Positions 1-9,151 are shown, counted from the first letter of the stretch. The stretch is DNA of 64,000 bases from JACVRW01 sp963765135 (GCA_963765135.1 CAVXUX010000002.1:248001-312000), one strand, 5' to 3'. Program-made: numbers and translations. Notes: a model not told the origin generated them from the letters alone.

Positions 1-1155
1 CGAGCTCGAGACGCTGGCCGGAGCGCGCGACCGCCAGGGGATGATCCCCCACATCGCGTTCCACACGCGGGTGCCCGATCGGGTCGGGCCGCGGCTGCGC
101 GGGCTGCTCACGATGGTCGCCCGGCCGTACGCGCGCTACCTGCCCGGGCCGCCCTGGTGGGGGCGGCGCCTGGGCGCGGACGGGCGGCGCATCTCCGGCA
201 TCACCCAGCCGCCGCTGGCGGCGACCTGCGCCCGCCTGCTGTTCGAGGAGCACCCCGACGAGCGGCGCGCGGCCGCGCTGCTGGGGCCGCTGCACGCCTG
301 GCACCGCTGGCTGCTCGGGCCGCGCGACCCGCACGGCTTCGGCGAGCCGGTGCTGATCCACCCGTGGGAGTCGGGGCGCGACAACTCGATCGAGTGGGAC
401 GACCCGCTGTTCCGCGTGATGCCGGAGGTGACCGTGGTGCACCGCCGCGACACGGACTCCGTCGACGCCGCCGAGCGCCCGACCGACGAGCACTACCGCC
501 GCTTCCTCACGCTGGTGCGGCGCGGCACCGCGGTCGGCTGGAACCAGGAGCAGCTCGCCCGCGAGGGCGGCTTCCGCGTGCTCGACCCGGGCTTCTCGGC
601 GATCCTGGCGCGCGCGGCCGCCGACCTGGCCTGGCTCGCCGACCGGCTCGGCGAGGGGCGCATCGCCGAGGAGAGCCGGGCGGCGAACGAGCGTGTGATC
701 GCCGCGCTGCGGGCGCGGGTCGACTCGGATGGGCTGATCCGCGCGGTCGACACGATCGACTCGTCCACGCTTCCGGTGACGAGCGCCGGCTCGGCGCTGG
801 CCGCGCTCACCCCAGGGCTGGGACGCGCGCGAGCTGCAGGCCGTGCGCGAGCTGGTCGGGGTCGGCCCGCTCGCGTCTCACTACGGCGTGCGCTCGCTCG
901 ACGCCGACCACCCGCAGCGATCGTCGCGCAACTACTGGCGCGGGCCGGTCTGGGCGAACGTGACCTGGCTCTGCGCCCTGGCGCTGGAGGGGCACGGCGA
1001 GCGGGCGCTGGCGGCAGAGCTGCGCCGCCGGATGGCGCAGGCGGTCGAGGGGGCGGGATGCGCGAGTACTTCGTGCCGGAGTCCGGCCGCGGCCTGGGCG
1101 CACGCGACTTCACCTGGACCGCGGCGCTGTACCTGCGGGAGGCCGGCCCGCATGA
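1..1155 (+). CDS. GH63/MGH1-like glycoside hydrolase, 3' portion, frameshifted
   Basis: The left window edge cuts this gene; frame 2 is open from base 2. The texts IHPWESGRDNSIEWDD (about 355-405) and NYWRGPVWANVTW (about 930-970) are typical of the (alpha/alpha)6-barrel MGH1-like/GH63 clan, which includes glucosidases and glucosyl- or mannosylglycerate hydrolases. The substrate cannot be read from sequence. The frame moves near 820 (an extra base in cagggctggg) and again near 1060, where the protein resumes as MREYFVPESGRGLGARDF. A third shift is implied near 1140, because the natural end would be TGA 1153-1155 overlapping the ATG of uvsE. I read these as sequencing indels in one gene, although a real pseudogene is possible. 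Confidence 0.68.
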
Positions 1156-2033
1156 GGCTCGGCTTCGCGGTGAAGGTGCTCGGCGAGGGCGGGCTGCCGT
1201 CGCACGACACGCGCCGCTGGCAGTCCGGGCCGCACCTGCGCACCTCGCTCGAACGGCTGCGCGCGATCCTCGGCTACCTCGACCGCAACGACATCCGGAT
1301 GTACCGGATGGCCACCGCGCTGGCGCCCTATGCGAGCCACCCCGAGCTGACTCAGTTCCACGGGCAGGTCGACGAGTGCGCGGCCGAGCTGAGCGAGGTC
1401 GGAGCGCTGGCGCGCGGGCTCGGCGTTCGGCTGTCGACACATCCGGGCCAGTACACGGTGCTCAACTCCGAGCGAACCGAGGTGCGCGACGCCGCCATCG
1501 CCGAGCTCGAGGTTCAGGCGAGCCTGCTCGACGCGATGGGGCTGGGGCCGGAGGCGGTGGTGGTCCTGCACGTGGGCAGCGGCGCCGGGGCCGCCGCCGA
1601 CCGCTTCATCGCGGGCTTCGAGCGGCTTTCGGACAGGGCCCAAGCGCGGCTTGTGATCGAGAACGACGACCGCGTTTTCGGCGTGGGCGATGTCCTTGGC
1701 CTGGCCGCGGGCTGCGGACTGCGCGTCGTGTTCGACCTCCATCACCACCACTGCCACAACCCGGACGGGATCGACGACCGCGAGGCGCTCGAGCGCGCCC
1801 TGGCGACCTGGCCGGCGGGGCAGACGCCCAAGGTGCACTTCTCCTCGCCGCGCCTCGACGTCGGCGCCGGAGGCCGGCTCCCGGACCTGCGTGCGCACGC
1901 CGACTTGATCGACCCGATCGCCTTCCGACAGTTTCTGGGCTACACGGCCGCCGGTTTGGACTTCGACGTCATGCTCGAGGCGAAGGCCAAGGACTTGGCG
2001 TTGCTGCGACTGCGTACGCACTTAGACTGGTGA
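1152..2033 (+). CDS. uvsE: UV damage endonuclease UvsE/UvdE
   Basis: UvsE nicks DNA 5' of cyclobutane dimers, 6-4 photoproducts and abasic sites, starting a repair route independent of UvrABC. The 293-residue protein is the normal length for the bacterial enzyme. Visible TIM-barrel metal-site motifs are LSTHPGQY near residue 94, VIENDD near 167, DLHHHHCHNP near 195 and KVHFSS near 220. ATG 1152 gives MRLGFAVK, the usual family N-terminus, and overlaps the presumed end of the upstream glycosidase. The stop TGA lies one base before the ATG of the mutase gene. The frame is clean throughout. Confidence 0.93.
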   Translation: MRLGFAVKVLGEGGLPSHDTRRWQSGPHLRTSLERLRAILGYLDRNDIRMYRMATALAPYASHPELTQFHGQVDECAAELSEVGALARGLGVRLSTHPGQYTVLNSERTEVRDAAIAELEVQASLLDAMGLGPEAVVVLHVGSGAGAAADRFIAGFERLSDRAQARLVIENDDRVFGVGDVLGLAAGCGLRVVFDLHHHHCHNPDGIDDREALERALATWPAGQTPKVHFSSPRLDVGAGGRLPDLRAHADLIDPIAFRQFLGYTAAGLDFDVMLEAKAKDLALLRLRTHLDW

Positions 2034-2034
2034 C

Positions 2035-3684
2035 ATGGCAGCCCCGGCCCGACCGATCACGGATGCCGAGCGCTGGTTCCGCGAGCGTTACGCGGCGACG
2101 CCTGAGCGTGATGCGTTGTTCAGACGCTGAGCGGCGAGCCGGTCGAGCCGCTGTACACGGCGGAGGACCTGCCGGATCCCGAGCGGATCGGCTTCCCGGG
2201 CGAGTTTCCGTTCACGCGCGGCGTGTACCCGTCGATGTACCGGGGCCGGCTGTGGACGATGCGGCAGTTCGCCGGCTTCGGCACGGCGGAGGAGACCAAC
2301 GAGCGCTTCCGCTACCTGCTCGACCACGGCCAGACGGGGCTGTCGACGGCGTTCGACATGCCGTCGCTGATGGGCCACGACTCCGACCATCCGCGGTCGG
2401 AGGGGGAGGTCGGGCGCGAGGGCGTGGCGGTCGACTCGCTGGACGACATGGAGACGCTGTTCGGCGGCATCGACATGGGCGCCGTGTCGACGTCGATGAC
2501 GATCAACGCGCCGGCGGCGGTGATGCTGGCGTTCTACGTGGTCGCGGCGGAGCACCAGGGGATCGGGCCGGAGCGGCTGGCGGGCACGATCCAGACCGAC
2601 ATCCTCAAGGAGTACATCGCCCAGAAGGAGTGGTGCTTCCCGGTCGACCCGGCGATGCGGCTGGTGACCGACATGGTCGAGTACTGCGCGCGGCGGATGC
2701 CGCGCTGGCACCCGATCTCGATCTCGGGCTACCACATCCGCGAGGCCGGTTCGACGGCGCAGCAGGAGCTGGCGTTCACGCTCAAGGACGGCTTCACCTA
2801 CGTGGAGCAGGCGCTCGAGCGCGGGCTCGCGGTCGACGAGTTCGCGCCGCGGCTGAGCTTCTTCTTCAACGCGCACATCGACTTCTTCGAGGAGATCGCC
2901 AAGTACCGCGCGGCGCGGCGGATCTGGGCGCGCGAGCTGCGCGACACCTACGGCGCGCAGGACGAGCGTTCGCTGCTGATGCGCTTCCACTCCCAGACGG
3001 CGGGCGTGTCGCTGACGGCGCAGCAGCCGCTCAACAACATCGTGCGCACGGCGACCGAGGCGCTGTCGGCGGTGCTGGGCGGCACCCAGTCGCTGCACAC
3101 GAACAGCTTCGACGAGGCGCTGGCGCTGCCGACCGAGGAGGCCGTGCGGCTGGCGCTGCGCACGCAGCAGATCATCGCCCACGAGACCGGGGTGACGAAC
3201 ACGATCGACCCGCTGGGCGGCTCGTACTTCGTCGAGGCGCTGACCGATCGGATGGAGACCGCCGCCTACGAGTACTTCGGCAAGATCGACGAGCTGGGCG
3301 GGATGGTCGAGGCGATCAAGCAGAACTACCCGCAGCGCGAGATCGCGGACGCCGCGTTCACGCTGCAGGAGGAGATCGAGTCGCAGCGAGCGGATCATCG
3401 TCGGCGTCAACCGCTACCAGCAGGCCGACGAGCGCCAGCTCGAGATCCTGAGGATCCCGCCCGAGCTGGAGCGCAAGCAGATCGGCCGCACCCAGGCCGT
3501 GCGCGCCCGCCGCGACAGCGAGGCGGTCGAGGCCGCGCTGAGCGAGCTGCGCGAAGCCGCCGCCGCCGACCGCAACCTGATGGAGCCCCTGCTCGACGCC
3601 GCCCGCGCCCACGCCACCGAGGGCGAGATCGTGCAGTCGCTCCAGCGCGTGTTCGGCACCTACACCGAGACGCCCGTCTTCTAG
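2035..3684 (+). CDS. icmA: B12-dependent acyl-CoA mutase large subunit, isobutyryl-CoA mutase type
   Basis: This is the substrate-binding TIM-barrel subunit of a coenzyme-B12 mutase, about 550 residues, without its own B12 domain; the partner is at 4591. Two residues separate the subfamilies. Methylmalonyl-CoA mutase has RQY and Arg, while isobutyryl-CoA mutase has RQF and Gln. Here I see WTMRQFAGFG (Phe near residue 79) and KEYIAQKEW (Gln near 197), so the isobutyryl-CoA type is favoured. Frame breaks: a base is missing near 2130 (frame 1 would stop after 31 codons) and one is extra near 3390 (gagtcgcagcgag). The C-terminus RVFGTYTETPVF is intact. It probably interconverts isobutyryl- and n-butyryl-CoA. 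A related mutase specificity remains possible. Confidence 0.85.
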
Positions 3685-3771
3685 GAGAGACCGCGCGCCG
3701 CGGGCCAGCCCGCGGCTTGCGCACGGCGAACCTTTTGCACCCCGGCTGCGTATAGGTAGGCTGATGGCCGC

Positions 3772-4562
3772 ATGAGGCGCCTCGGAGGAATCACCGCGCT
3801 CTACGCCGTGGTCGCCGCGCTGGCGATCGCCGCGCCGCTGTCTGCTTCAGAGGAGCCGCAGCCCGCTCCGGCTGCCGCGCCGGCCGCTCCGGCCGCGCGC
3901 CGGCCTCGAGCCGGCGCCGGCCGCACACCGGCCCCCGCTTCAGAGCCGGCCGCGCCCGCGCCGGCGCAGGCCGCGCCCGCGCAGCCCGCCGCGCCCGCCC
4001 CCGCTCCCGCCGAGGCCGCGCCCGCCGCCCCGGCGCCCGAGCCCCAGCTGCTCGTCGACGAGGACCGCCGCTGCCGACAAGAAGCCGAAGCCGATCGCCA
4101 TCGCCGCGGCCTCCACGGGCGTCACGATCAGCGACTTCCAGTTCGCGCCCGCCAGCGTGACCGTCAACGTCGGCGACACGGTCACCTGGACCAACAACGG
4201 CCCCACGCCGCACTCGGCCACCTCCAGCGGCGGCGTCTTCGACACCGGCATCATGGACGCCGGTCAGAGCGGCTCGCACACCTTCACCGAGGCCGGGACG
4301 TTCGCCTACATCTGCACGCCGCACCCCAACATGCACGGCACGGTCGTCGTGCAGGCGGCGGCCGTGGACGACGGCGCCGGGCGACGACACCGGCACCGCC
4401 CCGACCGACTCGCAGGCCGACGACGGCCCGGCGCTCCCGTCGACCGGGATGGACGTGGGCGGCCTGCTCGTGCTCGGCCTGGTCACCCTCGCGCTGGGCG
4501 CCTACCTGCGCCGCCGCACCACGCCCGAGCCGGCCCGCCCGGCCGGGCGAATCGGTTGGTAG
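3772..4562 (+). CDS. Secreted plastocyanin-like cupredoxin with LPSTG wall anchor, frameshifted
   Basis: An N-terminal signal sequence (MRRLGGITALYAVVAALAIA) is followed by a roughly 80-residue Ala/Pro-rich spacer. Next comes a plastocyanin-type domain, with VGDTVTWTNNG, the His ligand in PHSAT, and the Cys-His-Met ligand loop CTPHPNMHG. The C-terminus has LPSTG, a hydrophobic segment and RRR, the layout of a sortase substrate. Frame moves from 1 to 2 near 4075 and from 2 to 3 near 4375 (gccgggcgac has one G too many); the stop TAG is 4560-4562. It should be an extracellular type-I copper protein tethered to the wall, perhaps an electron carrier. It sits between the two subunits of the B12 mutase with no obvious functional link. 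Confidence 0.72.
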
Positions 4563-4590
4563 CGGGGCCGCACGGGCTAATCTGGCCGGC

Positions 4591-4989
4591 GTGAGCTCAC
4601 GCAAGATCCGCGTCGTGGTCGCCAAGCCCGGCCTCGACGGTCACGACCGCGGGGCCAAGATCATCGCCCGCGCGCTGCGCGACGCGGGCATGGAGGTCAT
4701 CTACACGGGCCTGCACCAGACGCCCGAGCAGATCGTCGAGACCGTGCTCCAGGAGGACGCCGACGCCGTCGGCCTGTCGATCCTGTCGGGCGCCCACATG
4801 ACGCTCGTGCCGCGCATCGCCAAGCTGCTCGCCAGCGAGGGCGCTGAGGACGTGGTCCTGGTCGTGGGCGGCACGATCCCCAACGACGACATCCCCGAGC
4901 TCAAGGAGCTGGGCGTGTCCGAGGTGTTCACGCCCGGCGCCCCCGTCCAGGGGATCATCGACTACATCAGGGCGTCTGTGCCGAGCTAG
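4591..4989 (+). CDS. icmB: B12-binding small subunit of the acyl-CoA mutase
   Basis: This 132-residue protein carries the base-off/His-on cobalamin signature DGHDRG (residues about 15-20), with SILSGAHMTL and VVGGTIP in the Rossmann-like fold. It is the length of stand-alone IcmB/HcmB subunits and matches the C-terminal domain of one-piece methylmalonyl-CoA mutases. The start is GTG 4591 (SSRKIRVVVAKPGLDGHD), 28 bases after the cupredoxin stop. It supplies adenosylcobalamin to the large subunit at 2035. The 3' end overlaps the converging marR gene by four bases. Confidence 0.92.
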   Translation: MSSRKIRVVVAKPGLDGHDRGAKIIARALRDAGMEVIYTGLHQTPEQIVETVLQEDADAVGLSILSGAHMTLVPRIAKLLASEGAEDVVLVVGGTIPNDDIPELKELGVSEVFTPGAPVQGIIDYIRASVPS

Positions 4990-5474
4990 GCCGCGGCCTT
5001 GCGCTCGCGCGCCGACACCTCGGTCGGCACGCCCTCGAGCGCGGCGATCCTCGTCGCGGCTTCACGGAAGCTCGCCATCAGCTCGGGCCCGATCTGCTCG
5101 GCCCACTCGCGCTCGATCTCGGCGAAGATGCGGCGCCCCTTGATCACGGCGTCCATCCCGCGGTCGGTGAGCTTGATGATCTTGGCTCGCCCGTCCAGCG
5201 GGTCGGGCACGCGCGTCACGTAGCCGAGCCGCTCGAGCTCCGTAACCGCCTCGCCGACCGCCTGCTTGGTGAAGCCGGCGTTGGCGGCCAGGTCGGTCAG
5301 CCGCGAGCCCTTGTCGATGTCGATGAAGCCGAACACGCAGCCGTGGCCCTCGCGGATGTCCGGGTGGCCGGCTTCGGCGATCCGACCGCGCAGCTTGTCG
5401 ATCGCGGCGAGCTTGACCCCGGTCAGGAGAGCGGGGAGCGGCCGTGGGGGTGGGCTGATCGGATCTATGGACAT
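4986..5474 (-). CDS. MarR-family transcriptional regulator
   Basis: A 162-residue winged-helix regulator. The recognition region reads SRLTDLAANAGFTKQAVGEA (residues about 57-76) and the wing LGYVTRVPDPLDGRAKIIKL follows at about 83-102, both classic for MarR. It is divergent from the MFS transporter at 5584 and the two share an intergenic region with four repeat half-sites. The likely role is ligand-relieved repression of the transporter and of itself. The inducer cannot be read from sequence. Confidence 0.9.
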   Translation of the reverse strand: MSIDPISPPPRPLPALLTGVKLAAIDKLRGRIAEAGHPDIREGHGCVFGFIDIDKGSRLTDLAANAGFTKQAVGEAVTELERLGYVTRVPDPLDGRAKIIKLTDRGMDAVIKGRRIFAEIEREWAEQIGPELMASFREAATRIAALEGVPTEVSARERKAAA

Positions 5475-5541
5475 TCGTAAGGCAGCTTGACTTATTCGTC
5501 AGGATACCTTATAAAACACCCTGACAAGGCTACCTGACGAA
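5474..5541. promoter_or_regulatory. Probable MarR operator cluster, four half-sites
   Basis: Four copies of one motif lie between marR and the transporter: TTCGTAAGG at 5474-5482, TTCGTCAGG at 5495-5503, CCTGACAAG at 5520-5528 and CCTGACGAA at 5533-5541. The second and fourth are exact inverted copies; the other two differ by one or two bases. Starts of the first pair are 21 bp apart (two helical turns) and of the second pair 13 bp. The sites cover the transporter promoter, as expected for a repressor. Confidence 0.7.
5487..5515 (+). promoter_or_regulatory. Sigma70-type promoter of the MFS transporter
   Basis: TTGACT (5487-5492), a 17-bp spacer and TATAAA (5510-5515) form a near-consensus housekeeping promoter, with transcription expected near 5522. 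An operator half-site lies inside the spacer. The gene's AGGAGA ribosome site is at 5571-5576. Confidence 0.75.
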
Positions 5542-5583
5542 TTGTAGCCCGCAATGCATCCGGAATCCGTAGGAGACACAAAC

Positions 5584-7158
5584 ATGCACCGCAAGTGGTG
5601 GACGCTGCTCGCAGTCAGCGTCGCGACCTTCATGCTGCTGCTCGACATCACGGTCGTGAACACCGCGCTGCCGTCGATTGCCGACGACCTCGGCGCGAGC
5701 TTCACCGACCTCCAGTGGGTGATCGACGCCTACACGCTGTCGCTGGCCGCGCTCGTGCTGACCGCGGGCGTGCTCGCCGACCGGCTCGGCCGCCGGCGCG
5801 TGTTCGCCGCCGGGCTGGCGATCTTCACGGTCGCCTCGCTAGCCGCCGGTCTGGCGCCTGACCCGACCTTCCTCAACATCACCCGTGCCATCCAGGGCAT
5901 CGGCGGCGCCGTCATGTTCGCCGTGTCGCTCGCTCTGGTCGCCCAGGAGTTCGAGCCCGGCCGCGAGCGCGGCGCGGCGATGGGCGTCTACGGCGCGACG
6001 ATCGGCGTTGCCGTGGCCACCGGCCCGCTCGTCGGGGGAGCCCTGACCGACTCGCTCGGATGGGAGTCGATCTTCTTCCTGAACGTGCCGATCGGCGTGG
6101 CCGCGATCGCGATCACGTACACCAAGCTGCGCGAGACGCGCGACCCGAACGCGTCGCGGATCGACTGGGCCGGGCTCGTGACCTTCTCGACCGCGCTGCT
6201 CCTGCTCGTGCTCGGGCTGCTGCGCGGCAACGACGAGGGCTGGGGCTCGACGATGATCGTGGCGCTGTTCGCCGGCGCCGGCGCGCTGCTGACAGCGTTC
6301 CTGGCGATCGAGTCGCGCGTGAAGGAGCCGATGCTCCCGCTGGGGCTGTTCCGCAAGCCGGCCTTCACCGGCGTGCAACTTGCCGCCGCCGGCATCTCGG
6401 CGTCGATGTTCGCGCTGTTCCTCTACCTGACGTTCTACCTGCAGGGCTTCCTCGGCGACTCGCCGCTCGAGGCCGGGCTGCGCTACCTGCCGCTGACCGT
6501 GATGACCTTCTTCGTCTCGGCGGCGACGGGGGCGGTGCTGATCACCAAGTTCCAGGCGCGCTACCTGCTCTCGGGCGGACTCGTGCTCGTCGGGGGCGCC
6601 CTGCTGCTGATGGGCGGCATCGGGACCGGCGACGAATGGACGACCCTGCTGCCCGGGTTCCTCCTGGCGGGCCTCGGCGTCGGGATCGTCAACCCGGTGA
6701 TCGCCGACGTGGCGGTGTCCGTGGTGCCCAAGGAGCAGAGCGGCATGGCCTCCGGGATCAACGACACGTTCCGGCAGGTCGGCATCGCGATCGGCATCGC
6801 CGCCTGGGGAGCGATCTTCCTCGGGCGCGGAGCCGACAAGATCGAGCAGCTGCTGGCGGGCACGCCGGCAGCCACCGGCGACCGTCCGCGCGAGCTGGTC
6901 GAGGCGGTCTCGTCGGGCAACCTGGACGCGGCGCTGGCCAACGTGCCGGCCGGCTCCCGCGGCGCCGTGGGTGACGCGGCTCGCGAGGGCTTCCTTTCCG
7001 GCCTCAACGAGATCCTGATGCTCGGCGGGATCTTCGCCCTGGCCGGCGCCGTGGCCGCGCTCTGGCTGGTGCGCGAGCGCGACATCCAGCGCAGCGAGGC
7101 GGTCGAGGACGAGCTCCCCCACCTGGGAGAGGCGGTGCCCGAGCCGGTCTCGGCGTAA
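5584..7158 (+). CDS. DHA2-family MFS multidrug efflux transporter (EmrB/QacA type)
   Basis: A 524-residue integral membrane protein with the 14-helix DHA2 pattern. The first helix contains LLDITVVNTALPSIADDLG (motif D1), the loop after helix 2 has GVLADRLGRRRVF (motif A) and helix 5 has GPLVGGALTDSLGW (motif C, the antiporter motif). I place the start at ATG 5584 because AGGAGA ends 7 bp upstream; an in-frame ATG at 5554 lacks a ribosome site. It probably exports hydrophobic toxic compounds using the proton gradient, under control of the divergent MarR protein. A strong hairpin follows the stop. Confidence 0.9.
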   Translation: MHRKWWTLLAVSVATFMLLLDITVVNTALPSIADDLGASFTDLQWVIDAYTLSLAALVLTAGVLADRLGRRRVFAAGLAIFTVASLAAGLAPDPTFLNITRAIQGIGGAVMFAVSLALVAQEFEPGRERGAAMGVYGATIGVAVATGPLVGGALTDSLGWESIFFLNVPIGVAAIAITYTKLRETRDPNASRIDWAGLVTFSTALLLLVLGLLRGNDEGWGSTMIVALFAGAGALLTAFLAIESRVKEPMLPLGLFRKPAFTGVQLAAAGISASMFALFLYLTFYLQGFLGDSPLEAGLRYLPLTVMTFFVSAATGAVLITKFQARYLLSGGLVLVGGALLLMGGIGTGDEWTTLLPGFLLAGLGVGIVNPVIADVAVSVVPKEQSGMASGINDTFRQVGIAIGIAAWGAIFLGRGADKIEQLLAGTPAATGDRPRELVEAVSSGNLDAALANVPAGSRGAVGDAAREGFLSGLNEILMLGGIFALAGAVAALWLVRERDIQRSEAVEDELPHLGEAVPEPVSA

Positions 7159-7183
7159 CCGCGACGACCGCAAGCACCACCGC

Positions 7184-7220
7184 AAGGGCCGGCCCTCCCC
7201 CGGGGCCGGCCCTTCGCTTT
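7184..7220 (+). terminator. Rho-independent-like terminator after the MFS gene
   Basis: A perfect 12-bp stem, AAGGGCCGGCCC (7184-7195) pairing with GGGCCGGCCCTT (7203-7214), closes a 7-base loop and is followed by cgcttt. The T-run is weak, as is common in high-GC actinobacteria. Confidence 0.8.
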
Positions 7221-7267
7221 GCGCAGGCGGTAGCGTCCGCGCCCTCCCCGCAGCCTCACCAGAGGCG

Positions 7268-7285
7268 ATTGACTCGTCAGTCAAT
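7268..7285. promoter_or_regulatory. TetR-type operator palindrome upstream of etfBA
   Basis: ATTGACT (7268-7274) and AGTCAAT (7279-7285) are perfect inverted arms around CGTC. Short TGACT-N4-AGTCA palindromes are typical of TetR/FadR-like regulators of acyl-CoA metabolism in actinobacteria (family knowledge). TTGACT in the left arm, with TAACAT at 7290-7295, could also be a promoter with a short 15-bp spacer. No regulator gene lies next to it. Confidence 0.55.
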
Positions 7286-7382
7286 GGGGTAACATTGGCC
7301 TCGCCGGCGGGCCGGAAGCCGCCGTTTGGTGGGGCGGAACCCGCCGTCCGCCGCTCAGGATCAAAGAAGGAGAAGCTTTCCC

Positions 7383-8179
7383 GTGAAGATCTGCGTCCTC
7401 GTAAAAGAGGTGCCCGACGCGGCCGTCGAGAAGCGCATGGACTCCAGGTTCCAAGCGCCTCGACCGCTCGGGCGAGAAGAACCTGAACCCGTTCGACACC
7501 CACGCGATCGAAGCCGCCATGCAGATCCGCGAGGGCGGCGCGGTCGACGTGGACGAGATCGTCGCCGTGACGATGGGGCCGGAGTCGGCCTTCCGCGCGC
7601 TGCACAAGGCGGTCTCGCTCGGCGCCGACCGCTCGGTCCACCTGACCGACGACGCGCTGGCCGGGTCGGACGTGTGTGCCACCGGCTACGCGCTGGCGAA
7701 GGTGCTCGAGTCGGAGTCGCCCGACATCGTGCTGCTCGGCCAGCAGTCGGACGACGGCGAGTGCTACACGATCGGCGCGGTCGTGGCCGACCACCTGAAG
7801 ATGCCCTCGCTCACCCAGGTCATCAAGATCGACGTCGAGGGCGGCAAGCTGCGCTGCGAGCGCCAGGCCGAGTACGGCTACGACACCGTCGACGTCGAGC
7901 TGCCCGCGGTGATCTCGGTCGGCGACGCCATCAACGAGCCGCGCTACCCGTCGCTGAAGGCGATCATGGGCGCGAAGAAGAAGCCGCTCGACACCAAGGC
8001 CGCCGGCGACGTCGGCATCGAGGCCGACCGCGTCGGCGAGCAGGGCTCGCGCACCGAGGTCCTCTCCATCAACCCGCCGCGCGCAGAAGGCCGCCGGCGA
8101 GATCATCGAGGACGAGGACACCAACGAGACGGTCGAGAAGATCGTCGCCTGGCTCGATGAAAGGAAGCTGCTCGCATGA
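7383..8179 (+). CDS. etfB: Electron transfer flavoprotein beta subunit, frameshifted
   Basis: EtfB pairs with EtfA to take electrons from acyl-CoA dehydrogenases. The N-terminus VKICVLVKEVPDA starts at GTG 7383, with AGAAGGAGA about 10 bp upstream. The AMP-binding core includes LLGQQSDDGECYTIGAVVADHL. The frame moves near 7455 (ttccaag, one extra C) and near 8085 (cgcgcagaag); corrected, the protein is about 264 residues, normal for the family, ending AWLDERKLLA. Its stop TGA (8177-8179) overlaps the ATG of etfA (8176), which shows translational coupling. A TetR-type palindrome lies about 100 bp upstream. Confidence 0.88.
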
Positions 8180-9147
8180 GCGTCCTCGTCTACGCACTTC
8201 ACTACGAGGGCGAGTTCAACAAGAACTCGCTCGGCGCCGTCTCCGAGGGCGCGAAGCTCGCCAAGGAGCTGGGCGGGGAGGCCGCGGCGGTCGTCGTCGG
8301 CGGCGACGACCTGACCGACGAGCTCTGTGCCACGCTCGGCCAGTACGGCGTGACCAAGGTCTACCGCGCCAAGGCGCCGGAGGGCCTGGCCCAGCCGGTC
8401 GTGGACGCGATGGCCAAGGTCATCTCCGACAACGGCTTCAAGTACGCGCTGTTCGGCGGCGGGCTGCTCGGCTTCGAGATCGGCGCCGGTCTGACCGCGC
8501 GCCTCGGCGCCGGCGTGACCATGGAGGTCACGGCGGTCAAGGCGCAGGACGGCAAGCTCGTCGCCGAGCGCCCGATCCTCCAGGACTCCGCGATCGTCGA
8601 CGTGGGCTACGTGGGCGAGCCGGGCATCATCATCGGCCGCCTCAACGCGTTCGACATCGCCGAGCCGGGCAGCGGCGCGGCCGAGGTCGTGGACGTCGAC
8701 GTCCAGCTCGAGGACCACTCGACCAAGGCCGTGATGGTCCAGCGCGGCGAGCAGCGCGGCGCCGACGTGAACATCGAGGACGCCGACATCCTGGTGGCCG
8801 GCGGCCGCGGGCTCGGCAAGGCGGAGGGCTTCGAGCTGGCCGAGGCGCTGGCCGAGGCGCTCGGCGGAGCCGTGGCCGCCACGCGCGCCGTGGTCGACGC
8901 CGGCTGGTACCCCTACGCCGCCCAGATCGGCCAGACCGGCAAGACGGTCGCGCCGAAGCTGTACCTGGCGGCGGGCATCTCGGGGGCCATCCAGCACAAG
9001 GTCGGCATGCAGAACTCGGAGAACATCGTCGCGATCAACAAGGACCCGAACGCGCCGATCTTCGAGTTCTCCGACCTCGGCATCGTCGGCGACCTGAACA
9101 AGATCCTGCCCAAGCTGACCGAGGCTGTGAAGGCCAAGAAGGGCTAG
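8176..9147 (+). CDS. etfA: Electron transfer flavoprotein alpha subunit
   Basis: A 323-residue EtfA, intact and normal in length. The FAD-binding C-terminal domain shows AGGRGLGKAEGF, the GQTGKTVAPKLYLAAGISG stretch and INKDPNAPIFEFSDLGIVGD, all hallmark motifs. It holds the redox-active FAD of the heterodimer with EtfB and passes electrons to the ETF:quinone oxidoreductase encoded next. ATG 8176 overlaps the etfB stop, and the next gene starts four bases after its own stop. Confidence 0.95.
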   Translation: MSVLVYALHYEGEFNKNSLGAVSEGAKLAKELGGEAAAVVVGGDDLTDELCATLGQYGVTKVYRAKAPEGLAQPVVDAMAKVISDNGFKYALFGGGLLGFEIGAGLTARLGAGVTMEVTAVKAQDGKLVAERPILQDSAIVDVGYVGEPGIIIGRLNAFDIAEPGSGAAEVVDVDVQLEDHSTKAVMVQRGEQRGADVNIEDADILVAGGRGLGKAEGFELAEALAEALGGAVAATRAVVDAGWYPYAAQIGQTGKTVAPKLYLAAGISGAIQHKVGMQNSENIVAINKDPNAPIFEFSDLGIVGDLNKILPKLTEAVKAKKG

Positions 9148-9151
9148 GGCA

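Noticed and set aside
2088..3410. A 440-codon minus-strand frame opposite icmA
   Set aside because: It mirrors the conserved mutase codons and has no family features.
3736..3756. Promoter before the cupredoxin (TATAGG at 3751-3756)
   Set aside because: Only the -10-like element is present; no acceptable -35 element lies at a proper distance, so it is not listed as a feature.
3860..4060. Repetitive GCGCCC-type sequence resembling a short tandem repeat array
   Set aside because: It is the Ala/Pro-rich linker of the cupredoxin; units vary in length and there are no spacers as in CRISPR.
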